The position numbers and the translations under genes were made by a program. From contig JBNAVX010000072.1 of the NCBI GenBank assembly GCA_049700155.1, positions 1-13,027 on the forward strand: 13,027 nucleotides of DNA, written 5' to 3'. The notes under the pieces were generated by a model that ran no database searches, was not told the DNA's origin, and saw nothing but the letters and a program-made list of their open reading frames with translations. The DNA is from JACAEY01 sp049700155 (GTDB lineage Bacteria; Nitrospirota; Thermodesulfovibrionia; Thermodesulfovibrionales; SM23-35). Below, in pieces: positions 1 to 7,023 of this stretch (position 1 is the stretch's first letter; each line of letters begins with the position of its first letter).

Positions 1-1
1 T

Positions 2-235
2 GCACTCAGGGAAATAGGAAAACCTGCTGTTGAACCATTGATTTCTGCATTGAAAGATGAAAATCCCCGTGTCAGGGAAAATGCCATATGGGCACTCAGG
101 GAAATAGGAAAACCTGCTGTTGAACCATTGATTTCTGCATTGAAACATGAGGATTCCCGAATAAGAGAAAACGCTATACTTGCACTCAGGGAAATAGGAA
201 AACCTGCTGTTGAACCATTGATTTCTGCATTGAAA
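2..235 (+). repeat. 90-base tandem repeat with 54-base identical cores
   Basis: Bases 2-55, 92-145 and 182-235 are identical over 54 positions and spaced exactly 90 bases apart. Each encodes ALREIGKPAVEPLISALK. The 36-base segments between the cores differ at about a third of positions (compare 56-91 with 146-181). The repeats lie within the HEAT-repeat gene and probably continue beyond the left edge. Confidence 0.93.
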
Positions 236-1126
236 ATGGAGGATGCACGGCTCAGAGAAAATGCAGTCTGGGCACTCGGAGGTATAAAGGATAGTCGTAT
301 TATAGAACCACTGATATCCGCTCTTAAGGATGAAAATTTTCGTGTTCAGGAGAGTGTTGTGTGGGCACTGGTTGAGATGGGTGAAGAATCAGTTAATCCC
401 TTGATTGATGCCTTGAAAGAACCAGACCCACGTGTCCGTTACAAAGCTGCAGAGATACTTGGAAAGATAAAAGATAAAAAGGCAGTAAAGCCATTAATTG
501 ATATGCTGAAGGATGAAGACTCACGTGTTAGAGAGCATGCAGTATGGGCACTTGCAAAAATAGGGATTCCAGCAGTAGAACCTTTGATAAAAAATCTAAA
601 TGATGAAGATCCCCGTGTTAGGGAAAATGCAGTCTGGGCACTTGGGAAGATAGGGGTACCAGCAATCGAACCCTTAATATCAACCCTTAAGAATGGAGAT
701 TCGCTTTTGAGAGAGAACGCTGTTTGGGCTTTAAGAAAGATAGGGCTCCCTGCAGTGGTTCCACTTATAGAAACACTTGATGATGAAAACCCCCGGGTAA
801 GAGAGAATGTTGTTGAGGCGCTCGGAAAGATAAAGGATCCGCGTGCAGTTGAACCACTCATCTCTGCACTAAAAGATGAAGATCCCCGTGTGAGGGAAAA
901 TGCTGCATGGGCACTTGGAAAGATTGGTATTTTTGCTGTTACTCCTCTGATTAATGCCTTGAATAATGATGACCCTTTAATACGTGTTAATGTTGTAACA
1001 GCCCTTGGTAAGATAAAGGATTCACGCGCTATTGAGCCCTTGATTTCAGCATTACAGGACCTAAACCCAGTCGTTAGAGTTAATGCTGCCTGGGCATTAG
1101 GAGAGATAACAATGAGTGCAGGTTAG
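2..1126 (+). CDS. HEAT-repeat (PBS-lyase HEAT-like) protein, 5' end outside window
   Basis: The reading frame is open from base 2 to a TAG at 1124-1126, so the N-terminus lies upstream of the window. A TTG at 38 is in frame but falls inside a repeat and is not a credible start. The visible part is 12 tandem HEAT-like repeats of 30 or 31 residues plus a short tail ending EITMSAG. Each repeat follows the pattern ALGKIG-PAVEPLI-ALKDEDPRVRENAVW. The 31-residue version has IKD-RAVEPLI in the first helix region. Such repeats form alpha-solenoids that bind proteins, and related repeats occur in phycobilin-lyase-like proteins and many bacterial scaffolds. No catalytic domain is visible, so the partner and role are unknown. 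The gene ends four bases before the convergent PAP2 gene. Confidence 0.9.
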   Translation, partial: ALREIGKPAVEPLISALKDENPRVRENAIWALREIGKPAVEPLISALKHEDSRIRENAILALREIGKPAVEPLISALKMEDARLRENAVWALGGIKDSRIIEPLISALKDENFRVQESVVWALVEMGEESVNPLIDALKEPDPRVRYKAAEILGKIKDKKAVKPLIDMLKDEDSRVREHAVWALAKIGIPAVEPLIKNLNDEDPRVRENAVWALGKIGVPAIEPLISTLKNGDSLLRENAVWALRKIGLPAVVPLIETLDDENPRVRENVVEALGKIKDPRAVEPLISALKDEDPRVRENAAWALGKIGIFAVTPLINALNNDDPLIRVNVVTALGKIKDSRAIEPLISALQDLNPVVRVNAAWALGEITMSAG

Positions 1127-1130
1127 CTGT

Positions 1131-2006
1131 TTAAGATTCCCTTTTGCTTAACCACCATTTATAATATTTATCTCCAGAAACTATGGTCATAACTGCAAGT
1201 GCGAAGCCTGCGATGACATCAACGACATAATGATACCTGCAATAAACAGTCGAAAATATAAGGGCTGCTACAACAGGCAATGATAACCAGAAAAAGATTC
1301 TCTTGAACTTATACGCAGAATAAAGAATGACAAGGGGAATAGCAGTATGCCCGCTTGGAAATGCATCCCTTTTTATCCCTTCAAGTGCATTTAGTATGTT
1401 CTGTATTTGCTCTGCTATAAAAAGACCCTGAAGATCTATATTCTGTAAATGGTCAATTGTAAACCTTGGTCCAACAGCAGGCATGAGAATATAACCAAGA
1501 AAAGAGAGATAAAAACAGAACAAGACTAAAAAAAGGGTCTTATTAAATTCATCCCTCTGCTTATTTAATAGAAGTATGACTCCGAAACTCACAGGGATAA
1601 AATAGTATGTTGTATAGGCAAGTTGCATTATATCTGTCAAAAGAGGGTTCATTATTTTTTCAAGTATTACTGTTGGATAGCCATTAAAGATGATATAATC
1701 AAGCTTTATAAGTGTCTGATCAATATCTTTTGGATTTATATAGTGGACGAGTTCGCCCAGGCTGTCAAATATAATCATGATACACATAGTTGGAAATATA
1801 AGGTCATGGAAAATGCCTATGATATTCCCAATATTTTTAAACCTGAGAATTATAATCTGGATAATAACAAGGCCTATATATGTTGTTAAAAGAAAATGAG
1901 CCTCTGGTATATTTTGATAATTAAAAATTACGATTGTAGAAAGGAATATAAGAAATATAATAGTTATTGTATCTGCAGGTCTCAGCCCAAAGATTAACTT
2001 CCTCAT
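1131..2006 (-). CDS. PAP2-superfamily membrane phosphatase/phosphotransferase
   Basis: This 291-residue protein is rich in hydrophobic segments and is probably a polytopic inner-membrane protein. PAP2 motifs are visible in order: PAVGPR at about 176-181 (the variant first motif seen in the AUR1/inositol-phosphorylceramide-synthase-like branch), FPSGH at 216-220 with the expected acid-base His220, and YCRYHYVVDVIAG at 255-267 with His259 and Asp263. The family removes or transfers phosphate on lipid substrates such as phosphatidate, undecaprenyl pyrophosphate or inositol lipids. The substrate here cannot be read from sequence. The ATG at 2006-2004 is preferred over the TTG one codon upstream, because the ATG shares one base with the TGA of the preceding NYN gene (TGATG). 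There is no clear ribosome binding site, so translation is probably coupled to that gene. Confidence 0.85.
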   Translation of the reverse strand: MRKLIFGLRPADTITIIFLIFLSTIVIFNYQNIPEAHFLLTTYIGLVIIQIIILRFKNIGNIIGIFHDLIFPTMCIMIIFDSLGELVHYINPKDIDQTLIKLDYIIFNGYPTVILEKIMNPLLTDIMQLAYTTYYFIPVSFGVILLLNKQRDEFNKTLFLVLFCFYLSFLGYILMPAVGPRFTIDHLQNIDLQGLFIAEQIQNILNALEGIKRDAFPSGHTAIPLVILYSAYKFKRIFFWLSLPVVAALIFSTVYCRYHYVVDVIAGFALAVMTIVSGDKYYKWWLSKRES

Positions 2007-2497
2007 CAAAGCTTATTCAATATCTGCTTTATAGCCCTTTCTTTTTTTGAAAGTCTTCTGGGGTTACCTTTTCTCTCAGTTTTTAGATAATCCTCTTCAA
2101 CTTTATCATATGGAACATCATCCTCAAATTGTGATTTATTGATTGCCTTTAAGAATTCTTCAGAAGATATAGGAACAGAACCTGATGACCATGCATATGC
2201 TACTATATCTCTATCCGACGTTACAACAATCCATAAGACCTTTTCTCTTGAAATTATCCTTTTTATGACTGAATCTGCCTTTTCACCAAGTCTTGAATAA
2301 ATAACCCTTATTCCACCAATCACAGACCGTTTTTCCTGCAAACCCCCTGTCTTCCACCCATCAAAGACAACAGTTATGTTATGACCCTTTTTCTTTTTAT
2401 ATTCAATAAGAGATTCTATTAATTGGTTCCTCTGCTTTTCAAGGTCCTTATGATAAATACCTATAAGGTTGTATCCGTCAATTATTATAGAATAAAT
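2006..2497 (-). CDS. NYN-domain YacP-like putative RNA nuclease, apparent ATT start
   Basis: The frame encodes about 163 residues beginning (M/I)YSIIIDGYNLIG, the typical opening strand and first Asp (Asp7) of YacP/NYN (PIN-like) nucleases. Further acidic positions follow: VVFDG (Asp46), the GEKAD segment (Glu72/Asp75) and TSDRDI (Asp95/Asp97). The family motif IRVIYSRLGEKADS is near residues 63-76, and the tail is basic. Family members are thought to cleave RNA, as does the B. subtilis YacP/Rae1 relative. No ATG, GTG or TTG occurs before the conserved IIIDGYN. The first TTG, at 2341, would delete the N-terminal third and Asp7. An AGGAGG at 2509-2504 lies six bases before an in-frame ATT at 2497-2495, which I take as the start. 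The stop overlaps the PAP2 start by one base. An alternative is an inactivated start codon or a base error. Confidence 0.8.
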   Translation of the reverse strand: MYSIIIDGYNLIGIYHKDLEKQRNQLIESLIEYKKKKGHNITVVFDGWKTGGLQEKRSVIGGIRVIYSRLGEKADSVIKRIISREKVLWIVVTSDRDIVAYAWSSGSVPISSEEFLKAINKSQFEDDVPYDKVEEDYLKTERKGNPRRLSKKERAIKQILNKL

Positions 2498-2503
2498 AAA
2501 AGA

Positions 2504-2509
2504 CCTCCT
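2504..2509 (-). promoter_or_regulatory. Strong ribosome binding site deciding an ATT start
   Basis: AGGAGG on the minus strand is followed by six bases (TCTTTT) and then ATT in the NYN reading frame. The ideal spacing and full consensus support initiation there despite the rare codon. Confidence 0.75.
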
Positions 2510-2521
2510 ATATGAGTCTAA

Positions 2522-2550
2522 ATTATCAAATAAAAACCACTTCTTGTCAA
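2522..2550 (-). promoter_or_regulatory. Sigma70-type promoter of the NYN-PAP2 unit
   Basis: On the minus strand TTGACA (2550-2545) is followed by a 17-base spacer and GATAAT (2527-2522). This is a perfect -35, optimal spacing and a 5/6 -10. Transcription would start near 2515, about 18 bases before the ATT start and just ahead of the AGGAGG. That rules out any start codon further upstream. Confidence 0.75.
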
Positions 2551-2575
2551 GGTTTGCGGGACATCTGACTTCATC

Positions 2576-2584
2576 TGTTATAAT
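2576..2584 (+). promoter_or_regulatory. Extended -10 promoter candidate for ubiB
   Basis: TGTTATAAT is an extended -10 (TGn plus a perfect TATAAT). The -35 region is poor; the options are TTGCGG at 2554 or GGGACA at 2558, both with non-ideal spacing. The predicted start point, about seven bases downstream, falls at or next to the ATG at 2592, so the transcript could be leaderless. It diverges from the NYN promoter in the same 95-base gap. Confidence 0.5.
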
Positions 2585-2591
2585 GTTGATA

Positions 2592-4211
2592 ATGGACAGT
2601 ATTCATTATAAAAAGAGGTTCCTTAAAGGAATCTTTATTGCACTTCGTATAATTTCTTCATATGCTATATTCAATTTATTTAATCTTTTAACAGCGGGAT
2701 ATAAAAAAGAAAGTAGACTAAAAGCACTTCATAGAAGAAATGCCATCTTCTTCAGGGAAAAGGCTCTTGAGATGAAAGGTGTCCTTATAAAGGCAGGACA
2801 GTTCATGAGCTCAAGAGTTGATATACTTCCTGATGAGTATACATCTGAACTTTCTCTACTTCAGGATAGTGTTCCTCCTCATGATTATGAAGGAATAAAG
2901 AAAAGGATTATTGAAGAACTCGGAGCACCTCCTGAAGAAATCTTTATGAGGTTTAATACCACCCCTATAGCAGCTGCATCTTTAGGACAGGTACATGAAG
3001 CATTTTTAAAAGATGGTAAAAAAGTCGCAGTAAAGATACAGTATCCTGAGATTGAAAAAGTCATAGAGACTGATATAAAGACACTGAAGACAGTTATAAA
3101 GTTAATTCGAGGAAAATTCGGGCATATTAACTTTGATATGTTACATGATGAATTTTCACGTATATTGAGGGCTGAACTTAATTATTTGGAAGAAGGAAAA
3201 AACGCTGAGCGTTTCAGTCAGAATTTTGAAGGTGATGAGCGAGTTATCTTTCCGAAAGTCTTCTGGGAATATACAACCAAACATGTATTAACACTTGAGT
3301 TTGTAGATGGAATAAAGATCACAGAATACGATTCCTTGAGGGCAGCTGGTATTGATACTAAGGAGATAGCAACTCTCCTTGGTGAAGTCTATTCAAGGAT
3401 GATATACCTACATGGGTTCTTCCATGGTGATCCTCATCCAGGCAATATCCATGTGCAACCGGGACCGAAGCTTGTATTTGTTGATTTTGGTATAGTTCAG
3501 GCTATACCGGAAAGAATAAAAAGGGAATTAAGGAGATTTGCAAATGCCATTGTAGAAAGGGACCCTGAGGGTGCTGTTGAGTCTCTGAGAAGAATGGGTT
3601 TTATACTTGAAGGGGCTGACTACAGGTCTCTTGTTGATGTTGCACAATCTCTGATAGATAAATATAGAGACATAACTCCTAAAGAACTCAAAGAGCTTAC
3701 TATTGAACATATTTATAAAGAAATCGAGAATATTATAAATATTTTAGATTTCATTCAGATACCAAATAATTTTATCCTTCTCGGCAGAACAATAGGTATA
3801 TTAAATGGAATATCATCCGGTCTTAATCCTGAGGTAAATATTATCGAGATTGGAACACCGTTTATAAAAGAATTCCTAAAAGGTGGCAGGAAAGAGCAGT
3901 TGGAAAATATATTGAAAGAAGTTAAGGATACAAGCACAAAACTATGGAGGATACCATCCTTGATGGATGAGTTTTTTCATCGGGCAAACAGGGGCGATCT
4001 AATTGTCAGGATGTCACATTCTGATATAGAAAAGACGACAGAGCAATTCTCTTTTATAACGAGAATAATGATGATGGTCATTCTCACAGTAACTATGGCT
4101 GTAGCAGCACTCTTCTTTGAGATGATAGATCAGAAGGTCCTTGCATTGGTGACTGCAGGTTCATCTGTCCTACTTGGATTATTGTCAGTTTTAAAATTAA
4201 TGAGAAAATGA
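2592..4211 (+). CDS. ubiB: UbiB/ABC1/ADCK-family atypical kinase
   Basis: This protein of about 539 residues carries the hallmark motifs of the family: KAGQ (67-70) in the N-terminal extension, the Ala-rich nucleotide loop AAASLGQV (127-134), Lys148 in VAVKIQYP, HGDPHPGNIHV (278-288) and the metal-binding DFG (298-300). Two hydrophobic helices at the C-terminus (about 490-535) would anchor it in the inner membrane. Members support isoprenoid quinone synthesis, probably by ATPase-driven handling of lipid intermediates; in this organism the quinone could be menaquinone (inference). The frame is open back to a TTG at 2544, but that codon overlaps the -35 region of the divergent gene, so ATG 2592 (or ATG 2583) is more likely. 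Neither has a ribosome binding site. The stop overlaps the next gene by four bases (ATGA). Confidence 0.9.
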   Translation: MDSIHYKKRFLKGIFIALRIISSYAIFNLFNLLTAGYKKESRLKALHRRNAIFFREKALEMKGVLIKAGQFMSSRVDILPDEYTSELSLLQDSVPPHDYEGIKKRIIEELGAPPEEIFMRFNTTPIAAASLGQVHEAFLKDGKKVAVKIQYPEIEKVIETDIKTLKTVIKLIRGKFGHINFDMLHDEFSRILRAELNYLEEGKNAERFSQNFEGDERVIFPKVFWEYTTKHVLTLEFVDGIKITEYDSLRAAGIDTKEIATLLGEVYSRMIYLHGFFHGDPHPGNIHVQPGPKLVFVDFGIVQAIPERIKRELRRFANAIVERDPEGAVESLRRMGFILEGADYRSLVDVAQSLIDKYRDITPKELKELTIEHIYKEIENIINILDFIQIPNNFILLGRTIGILNGISSGLNPEVNIIEIGTPFIKEFLKGGRKEQLENILKEVKDTSTKLWRIPSLMDEFFHRANRGDLIVRMSHSDIEKTTEQFSFITRIMMMVILTVTMAVAALFFEMIDQKVLALVTAGSSVLLGLLSVLKLMRK

Positions 4212-4723
4212 TGTTTACCTTTAGTGAAGAATCTTTTTATCTCGGTAAAACTTTATATTTCCAGACTCTAAATTCAATAAAGAAAGTTTTTATTTATAAC
4301 CATGATAAGCTCCAGAATTTAAAAGAACTTGCTCAAAAAATAAAAGAAGGGATAGAAAATATAAGCCCTTTCATTCAGCAGAACACAGAGATCATCTGTG
4401 CGAATTGTTCAAACGTTTGCTGTATCAACAAACATGGATATTACAATCATGAAGATATTATTTATATCACCGCCCTTGGTCTTAAAACTCCTGATTATGA
4501 TTTTGAAAGAAATGATTCAGATCCATGTCAGTTTCTATCTAAAAATGGATGTATCATTGAGCGATCATTGCGTCCTTCAGGATGTAACTGGTATTTCTGT
4601 GAAGACCTTTTGGATTATATGGAGAAAAGATCAGATTATGGAATGTTTGATAGTAAACTGACAGAGATAGCTGAACTTTGGTTAGAGATGATTGATGAGT
4701 TCAAAAAACTATATTCACCTTAA
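4208..4723 (+). CDS. YkgJ-like Cys-rich zinc- or iron-chelating protein
   Basis: The product has 171 residues and eight cysteines in a pattern typical of the CxxCxxCC (YkgJ, UPF0153) family: C64, C67, C71 and C72 in CANCSNVCC, then C107 in DPCQFL, C115 in NGCII, C126 in RPSGC and C131. These residues are thought to bind zinc or an iron-sulfur centre. The biochemical role of most members is unknown; one branch includes flagellin lysine N-methylase FliB, but the sequence here is too short and generic to claim that. About 60 N-terminal residues before the first Cys are predicted helical and not recognised. The ATG at 4208 overlaps the ubiB stop by four bases, so the two proteins are probably co-translated. 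Confidence 0.8.
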   Translation: MMFTFSEESFYLGKTLYFQTLNSIKKVFIYNHDKLQNLKELAQKIKEGIENISPFIQQNTEIICANCSNVCCINKHGYYNHEDIIYITALGLKTPDYDFERNDSDPCQFLSKNGCIIERSLRPSGCNWYFCEDLLDYMEKRSDYGMFDSKLTEIAELWLEMIDEFKKLYSP

Positions 4724-4743
4724 CTTTATGATAATTGATAACC

Positions 4744-5154
4744 TTATCTCTTTTCATTCTCTTTTGCAAGTTTATCAAGGATGCCATTAATAAATGGAGC
4801 AGCCTCTGCTGTAGAAAACTTCTTCGCTATCTCTATAGCCTCATTGATAGTTACAGCAGAGGGGATATCTTTTCTACAAAGTATTTCATATGCAGCGAGT
4901 CTTAATATATTTCTGTCCACTGCTGCCATTCTATTCAGTATCCAGTTTTCAGCTACTTTTTCTATTCTTGAATCTATCTCATTTAATTTATTCATAGTTC
5001 CCTTCACAAGGGATTCTGTAAATCTTTTAACATCTTCACTTACATCTTTATCTGACCAGAAAGTTTCAAGGTCCTTATCAGTAATCCTCTTCCCCTTAAA
5101 ATCTATCTGAAAAAGTATCTGAAGTGCATACTCTCTTGCTTTTCGGCGTTTCAT
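4744..5154 (-). CDS. nusB: Transcription antitermination factor NusB
   Basis: This 136-residue protein matches NusB over its full length. It has the N-terminal RRKAREYALQILFQ helix and the C-terminal block NRMAAVDRNILRLAAYEIL, then INEAIEIAKKFS and FINGILDKL. NusB with NusE (S10) binds boxA RNA and promotes processive transcription of rRNA operons. It is the last gene of the long minus-strand operon, after ribH, a common order in bacteria (ribH-nusB). The 99-base gap to ribH is longer than the gaps among the upstream genes. No clear Shine-Dalgarno motif precedes the ATG at 5154. It ends 20 bases from the convergent YkgJ-like gene, and no obvious terminator hairpin fits in that gap. Confidence 0.96.
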   Translation of the reverse strand: MKRRKAREYALQILFQIDFKGKRITDKDLETFWSDKDVSEDVKRFTESLVKGTMNKLNEIDSRIEKVAENWILNRMAAVDRNILRLAAYEILCRKDIPSAVTINEAIEIAKKFSTAEAAPFINGILDKLAKENEKR

Positions 5155-5167
5155 AATATGTGAAGTG

Positions 5168-5185
5168 TAATGAGAGATGCGTTAA
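5168..5185 (+). repeat. 18-base repeat, inverted copy at 5772-5789
   Basis: This sequence in the ribH-nusB gap, TAATGAGAGATGCGTTAA, matches the reverse complement of 5772-5789 (TAATGAGTTATGCGTTAA) at 16 of 18 positions. The two copies flank ribH in inverted orientation. They look like degenerate, AT-rich intergenic repeat units. Confidence 0.6.
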
Positions 5186-5253
5186 TTACAGGATAAATTA
5201 TGGTAGTTGATTTTCCTAAAATTGTTTTGAATTCATTACACATTAATCATAAT

Positions 5254-5715
5254 TCACAGCTTTTTGAGGAGTTGAGCCATTTCAATAGCTGTTAATGCTG
5301 CATCCCAACCTTTATTCCCACTCTTTGTGCCTGCCCTTTCAATAGCCTGTTCAATCGTGTCAGAAGTTATAACACCAAATGCGATAGGGACTCCTGTTTC
5401 CATTGATGCTGTTGCGATACCCTTTGAAACCTCAGCAGCGACGTACTCGAAATGAGGAGTTGAGCCTCTTATAATAGCACCGAGACATATTATTGCGTTA
5501 TATGTTCCTTTAAGTGCCAGTCTTTTTGCTATTAAAGGAATCTCAAAAGAGCCAGGTACTCTGACTACGTCTATATCTTCTTCTTTTGCACCATGACGTA
5601 ATAAGGCATCAATAGCACCCTCAAATAATCTACTGGTAATAAATTCATTAAATCTGCTAACGATAATTCCGAATTTCAATCCTTTTGCCTGAAGCTCACC
5701 TTCAATGGTCTTCAT
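5254..5715 (-). CDS. ribH: 6,7-dimethyl-8-ribityllumazine synthase
   Basis: RibH condenses 5-amino-6-ribitylamino-uracil with 3,4-dihydroxy-2-butanone 4-phosphate to give lumazine, the penultimate step of riboflavin synthesis. The 153 residues match the usual length. Visible motifs include VSRFNEFIT (19-27), VPGSFEIPL (53-61), LGAIIRGSTPHFEYV with catalytic His88, and GNKGWDAA near the C-terminus. The start is supported by GGAGG a few bases before the ATG at 5715. The substrates come from RibBA, encoded directly upstream, and from RibD, which is absent here. The product is used by RibE, two genes upstream. Confidence 0.97.
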   Translation of the reverse strand: MKTIEGELQAKGLKFGIIVSRFNEFITSRLFEGAIDALLRHGAKEEDIDVVRVPGSFEIPLIAKRLALKGTYNAIICLGAIIRGSTPHFEYVAAEVSKGIATASMETGVPIAFGVITSDTIEQAIERAGTKSGNKGWDAALTAIEMAQLLKKL

Positions 5716-5736
5716 AAATCCTCCGTTCTTAGTAAT

Positions 5737-5771
5737 GCGTAATTCGTTATAGGTATTTTAACTAATTACGC
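5737..5771 (-). repeat. Hairpin-forming inverted repeat between ribBA and ribH
   Basis: GCGTAATTCGTTA (5737-5749) and TAACTAATTACGC (5759-5771) are inverted repeats pairing at 12 of 13 positions around a 9-base loop. On the transcript this hairpin lies downstream of the ribBA stop and upstream of the ribH ribosome binding site. There is no T-run after it in the transcribed direction, so a mid-operon processing or stabilising element is more likely than an intrinsic terminator. Confidence 0.65.
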
Positions 5772-5789
5772 TTAACGCATAACTCATTA
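5772..5789 (-). repeat. Inverted partner of the 5168-5185 repeat
   Basis: This is the second copy of the 18-base unit (16/18 matching), in opposite orientation and immediately adjacent to the hairpin at 5737-5771. Together the units occupy most of the ribBA-ribH gap. Confidence 0.6.
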
Positions 5790-5795
5790 TGGTCT

Positions 5796-7010
5796 CTAAA
5801 CATTATCTAGCATATGTCCTAATTTTTTCTTTTTTGTCTTGAGGTATAAGATATTTTTTTCATGCGGTTTTACCTCTATCGGAACCCTTTCAACCACCTT
5901 AAGACCATAACCTTCAAGTCCTACAATCTTCTTTGGATTATTAGTCATGAGTCTCATCTTTCTAACTCCCAGGTCAACAAGTATCTGGGCACCTATACCG
6001 TAGTCTCTGAGGTCTGGTTTAAAACCGAGCTTTATATTAGCCTCAACAGTATCAAGTCCTTTATCCTGTAACTCATATGCCTTAAGTTTATTTATCAAGC
6101 CAATCCCTCTGCCTTCCTGCTTTACATAAAGGATTACACCTTTTCCTTCTTTTTTTATCATCTCCATCGCCCTGTGTAGTTGTTCTCCACAATCACATCT
6201 CTTTGAGCCAAATACCTCTCCTGTAAGGCACTGTGAATGAACCCTTACAAGAATCTCATCATCAGGTCTTATTTCTCCCTTAACAAGTGCAATATAGATG
6301 GTGTTATCAATATCATTGGTATAAGCAATGGCATTAAAATCACCTCCATATTCTGTGGGCATCTTAACAGAAACAAGCCTTTTCACAAATGACTCTGTCC
6401 TCATCCTGTACTTGATAAGGTCTTTTATTGTTACTATCTTGAGATTATGCTTATTTGCAAATTCCATAAGCTCAGGAACCCTTGCCATTGTTCCATCATC
6501 ATTCATGATCTCACATATTACACCTGCTGGATAAAGACCTGAGAGTCTTGCAAGATCAACAGACCCTTCTGTCTGCCCTGCCCTCTGAAGCACACCACCG
6601 GGTCTTGCCCTGAGCGGAAAGACATGCCCTGGTCTAACAAGGTCTTCAGGTTTTGTCTTTGGGTCAATAGCAGTGCGGATCGTTGTTGCCCTGTCTGATG
6701 CAGATATACCAGTTGTGACCCCTCTTTTTGCCTCTATAGAGACAGTAAAGGCTGTTCCAAAAGGGGATGTATTGTCCTCTGTCATCATGGGTAACTTCAG
6801 TTCTTCTACTCGTTCAGGGGTCAATGAAAGACATATAAGACCTCTACCATACTTTGCCATGAAATTTATCGCCTCTGGTGTCACTTTTTCTGCAGCCATG
6901 CAAAGGTCTCCTTCATTTTCCCTGTCCTCATCGTCCACGAGAATAACCATCTTACCTTTTGCAATATCTTCTATCGCTTCATCAATTGAATTAAATCTAT
7001 ATTTCTCCAT
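5796..7010 (-). CDS. ribBA: Bifunctional DHBP synthase / GTP cyclohydrolase II
   Basis: This 404-residue fusion makes both precursors of riboflavin. Residues 1-205 are the RibB domain, which converts ribulose 5-phosphate to 3,4-dihydroxy-2-butanone 4-phosphate. It shows DEDRENEGD (27-35) and the GHVFPLRA segment with His129, followed by RAGQTEGSVDLARL. Residues 206-404 are the RibA domain, which opens GTP to a diaminopyrimidine with release of formate and pyrophosphate. Its zinc ligands are Cys261, Cys272 and Cys274 in SQCLTGEVFGSKRCDC, followed by KQEGRGIGL and RDYGIGAQIL. Both halves look intact. The ATG at 7010 has GAGG five bases upstream. It follows ribE after a 73-base gap filled largely by a heptamer array. 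Confidence 0.97.
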   Translation of the reverse strand: MEKYRFNSIDEAIEDIAKGKMVILVDDEDRENEGDLCMAAEKVTPEAINFMAKYGRGLICLSLTPERVEELKLPMMTEDNTSPFGTAFTVSIEAKRGVTTGISASDRATTIRTAIDPKTKPEDLVRPGHVFPLRARPGGVLQRAGQTEGSVDLARLSGLYPAGVICEIMNDDGTMARVPELMEFANKHNLKIVTIKDLIKYRMRTESFVKRLVSVKMPTEYGGDFNAIAYTNDIDNTIYIALVKGEIRPDDEILVRVHSQCLTGEVFGSKRCDCGEQLHRAMEMIKKEGKGVILYVKQEGRGIGLINKLKAYELQDKGLDTVEANIKLGFKPDLRDYGIGAQILVDLGVRKMRLMTNNPKKIVGLEGYGLKVVERVPIEVKPHEKNILYLKTKKKKLGHMLDNV

Positions 7011-7023
7011 AACATCCTCTTAA

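Noticed and set aside
439..861. Open frame of 140 codons on the minus strand
   Set aside because: It is the shadow of the HEAT-repeat gene; its repeats mirror the periodic coding sequence on the plus strand.
2006..2341. Short form of the NYN gene starting at TTG 2341
   Set aside because: It removes the conserved IIIDGYN and FDG segments that are intact upstream in the same frame, and has no ribosome binding site.
2544..2591. N-terminal extension of UbiB from TTG 2544
   Set aside because: The TTG overlaps the -35 box of the divergent gene and precedes the only good promoter; the added residues do not look like the family.
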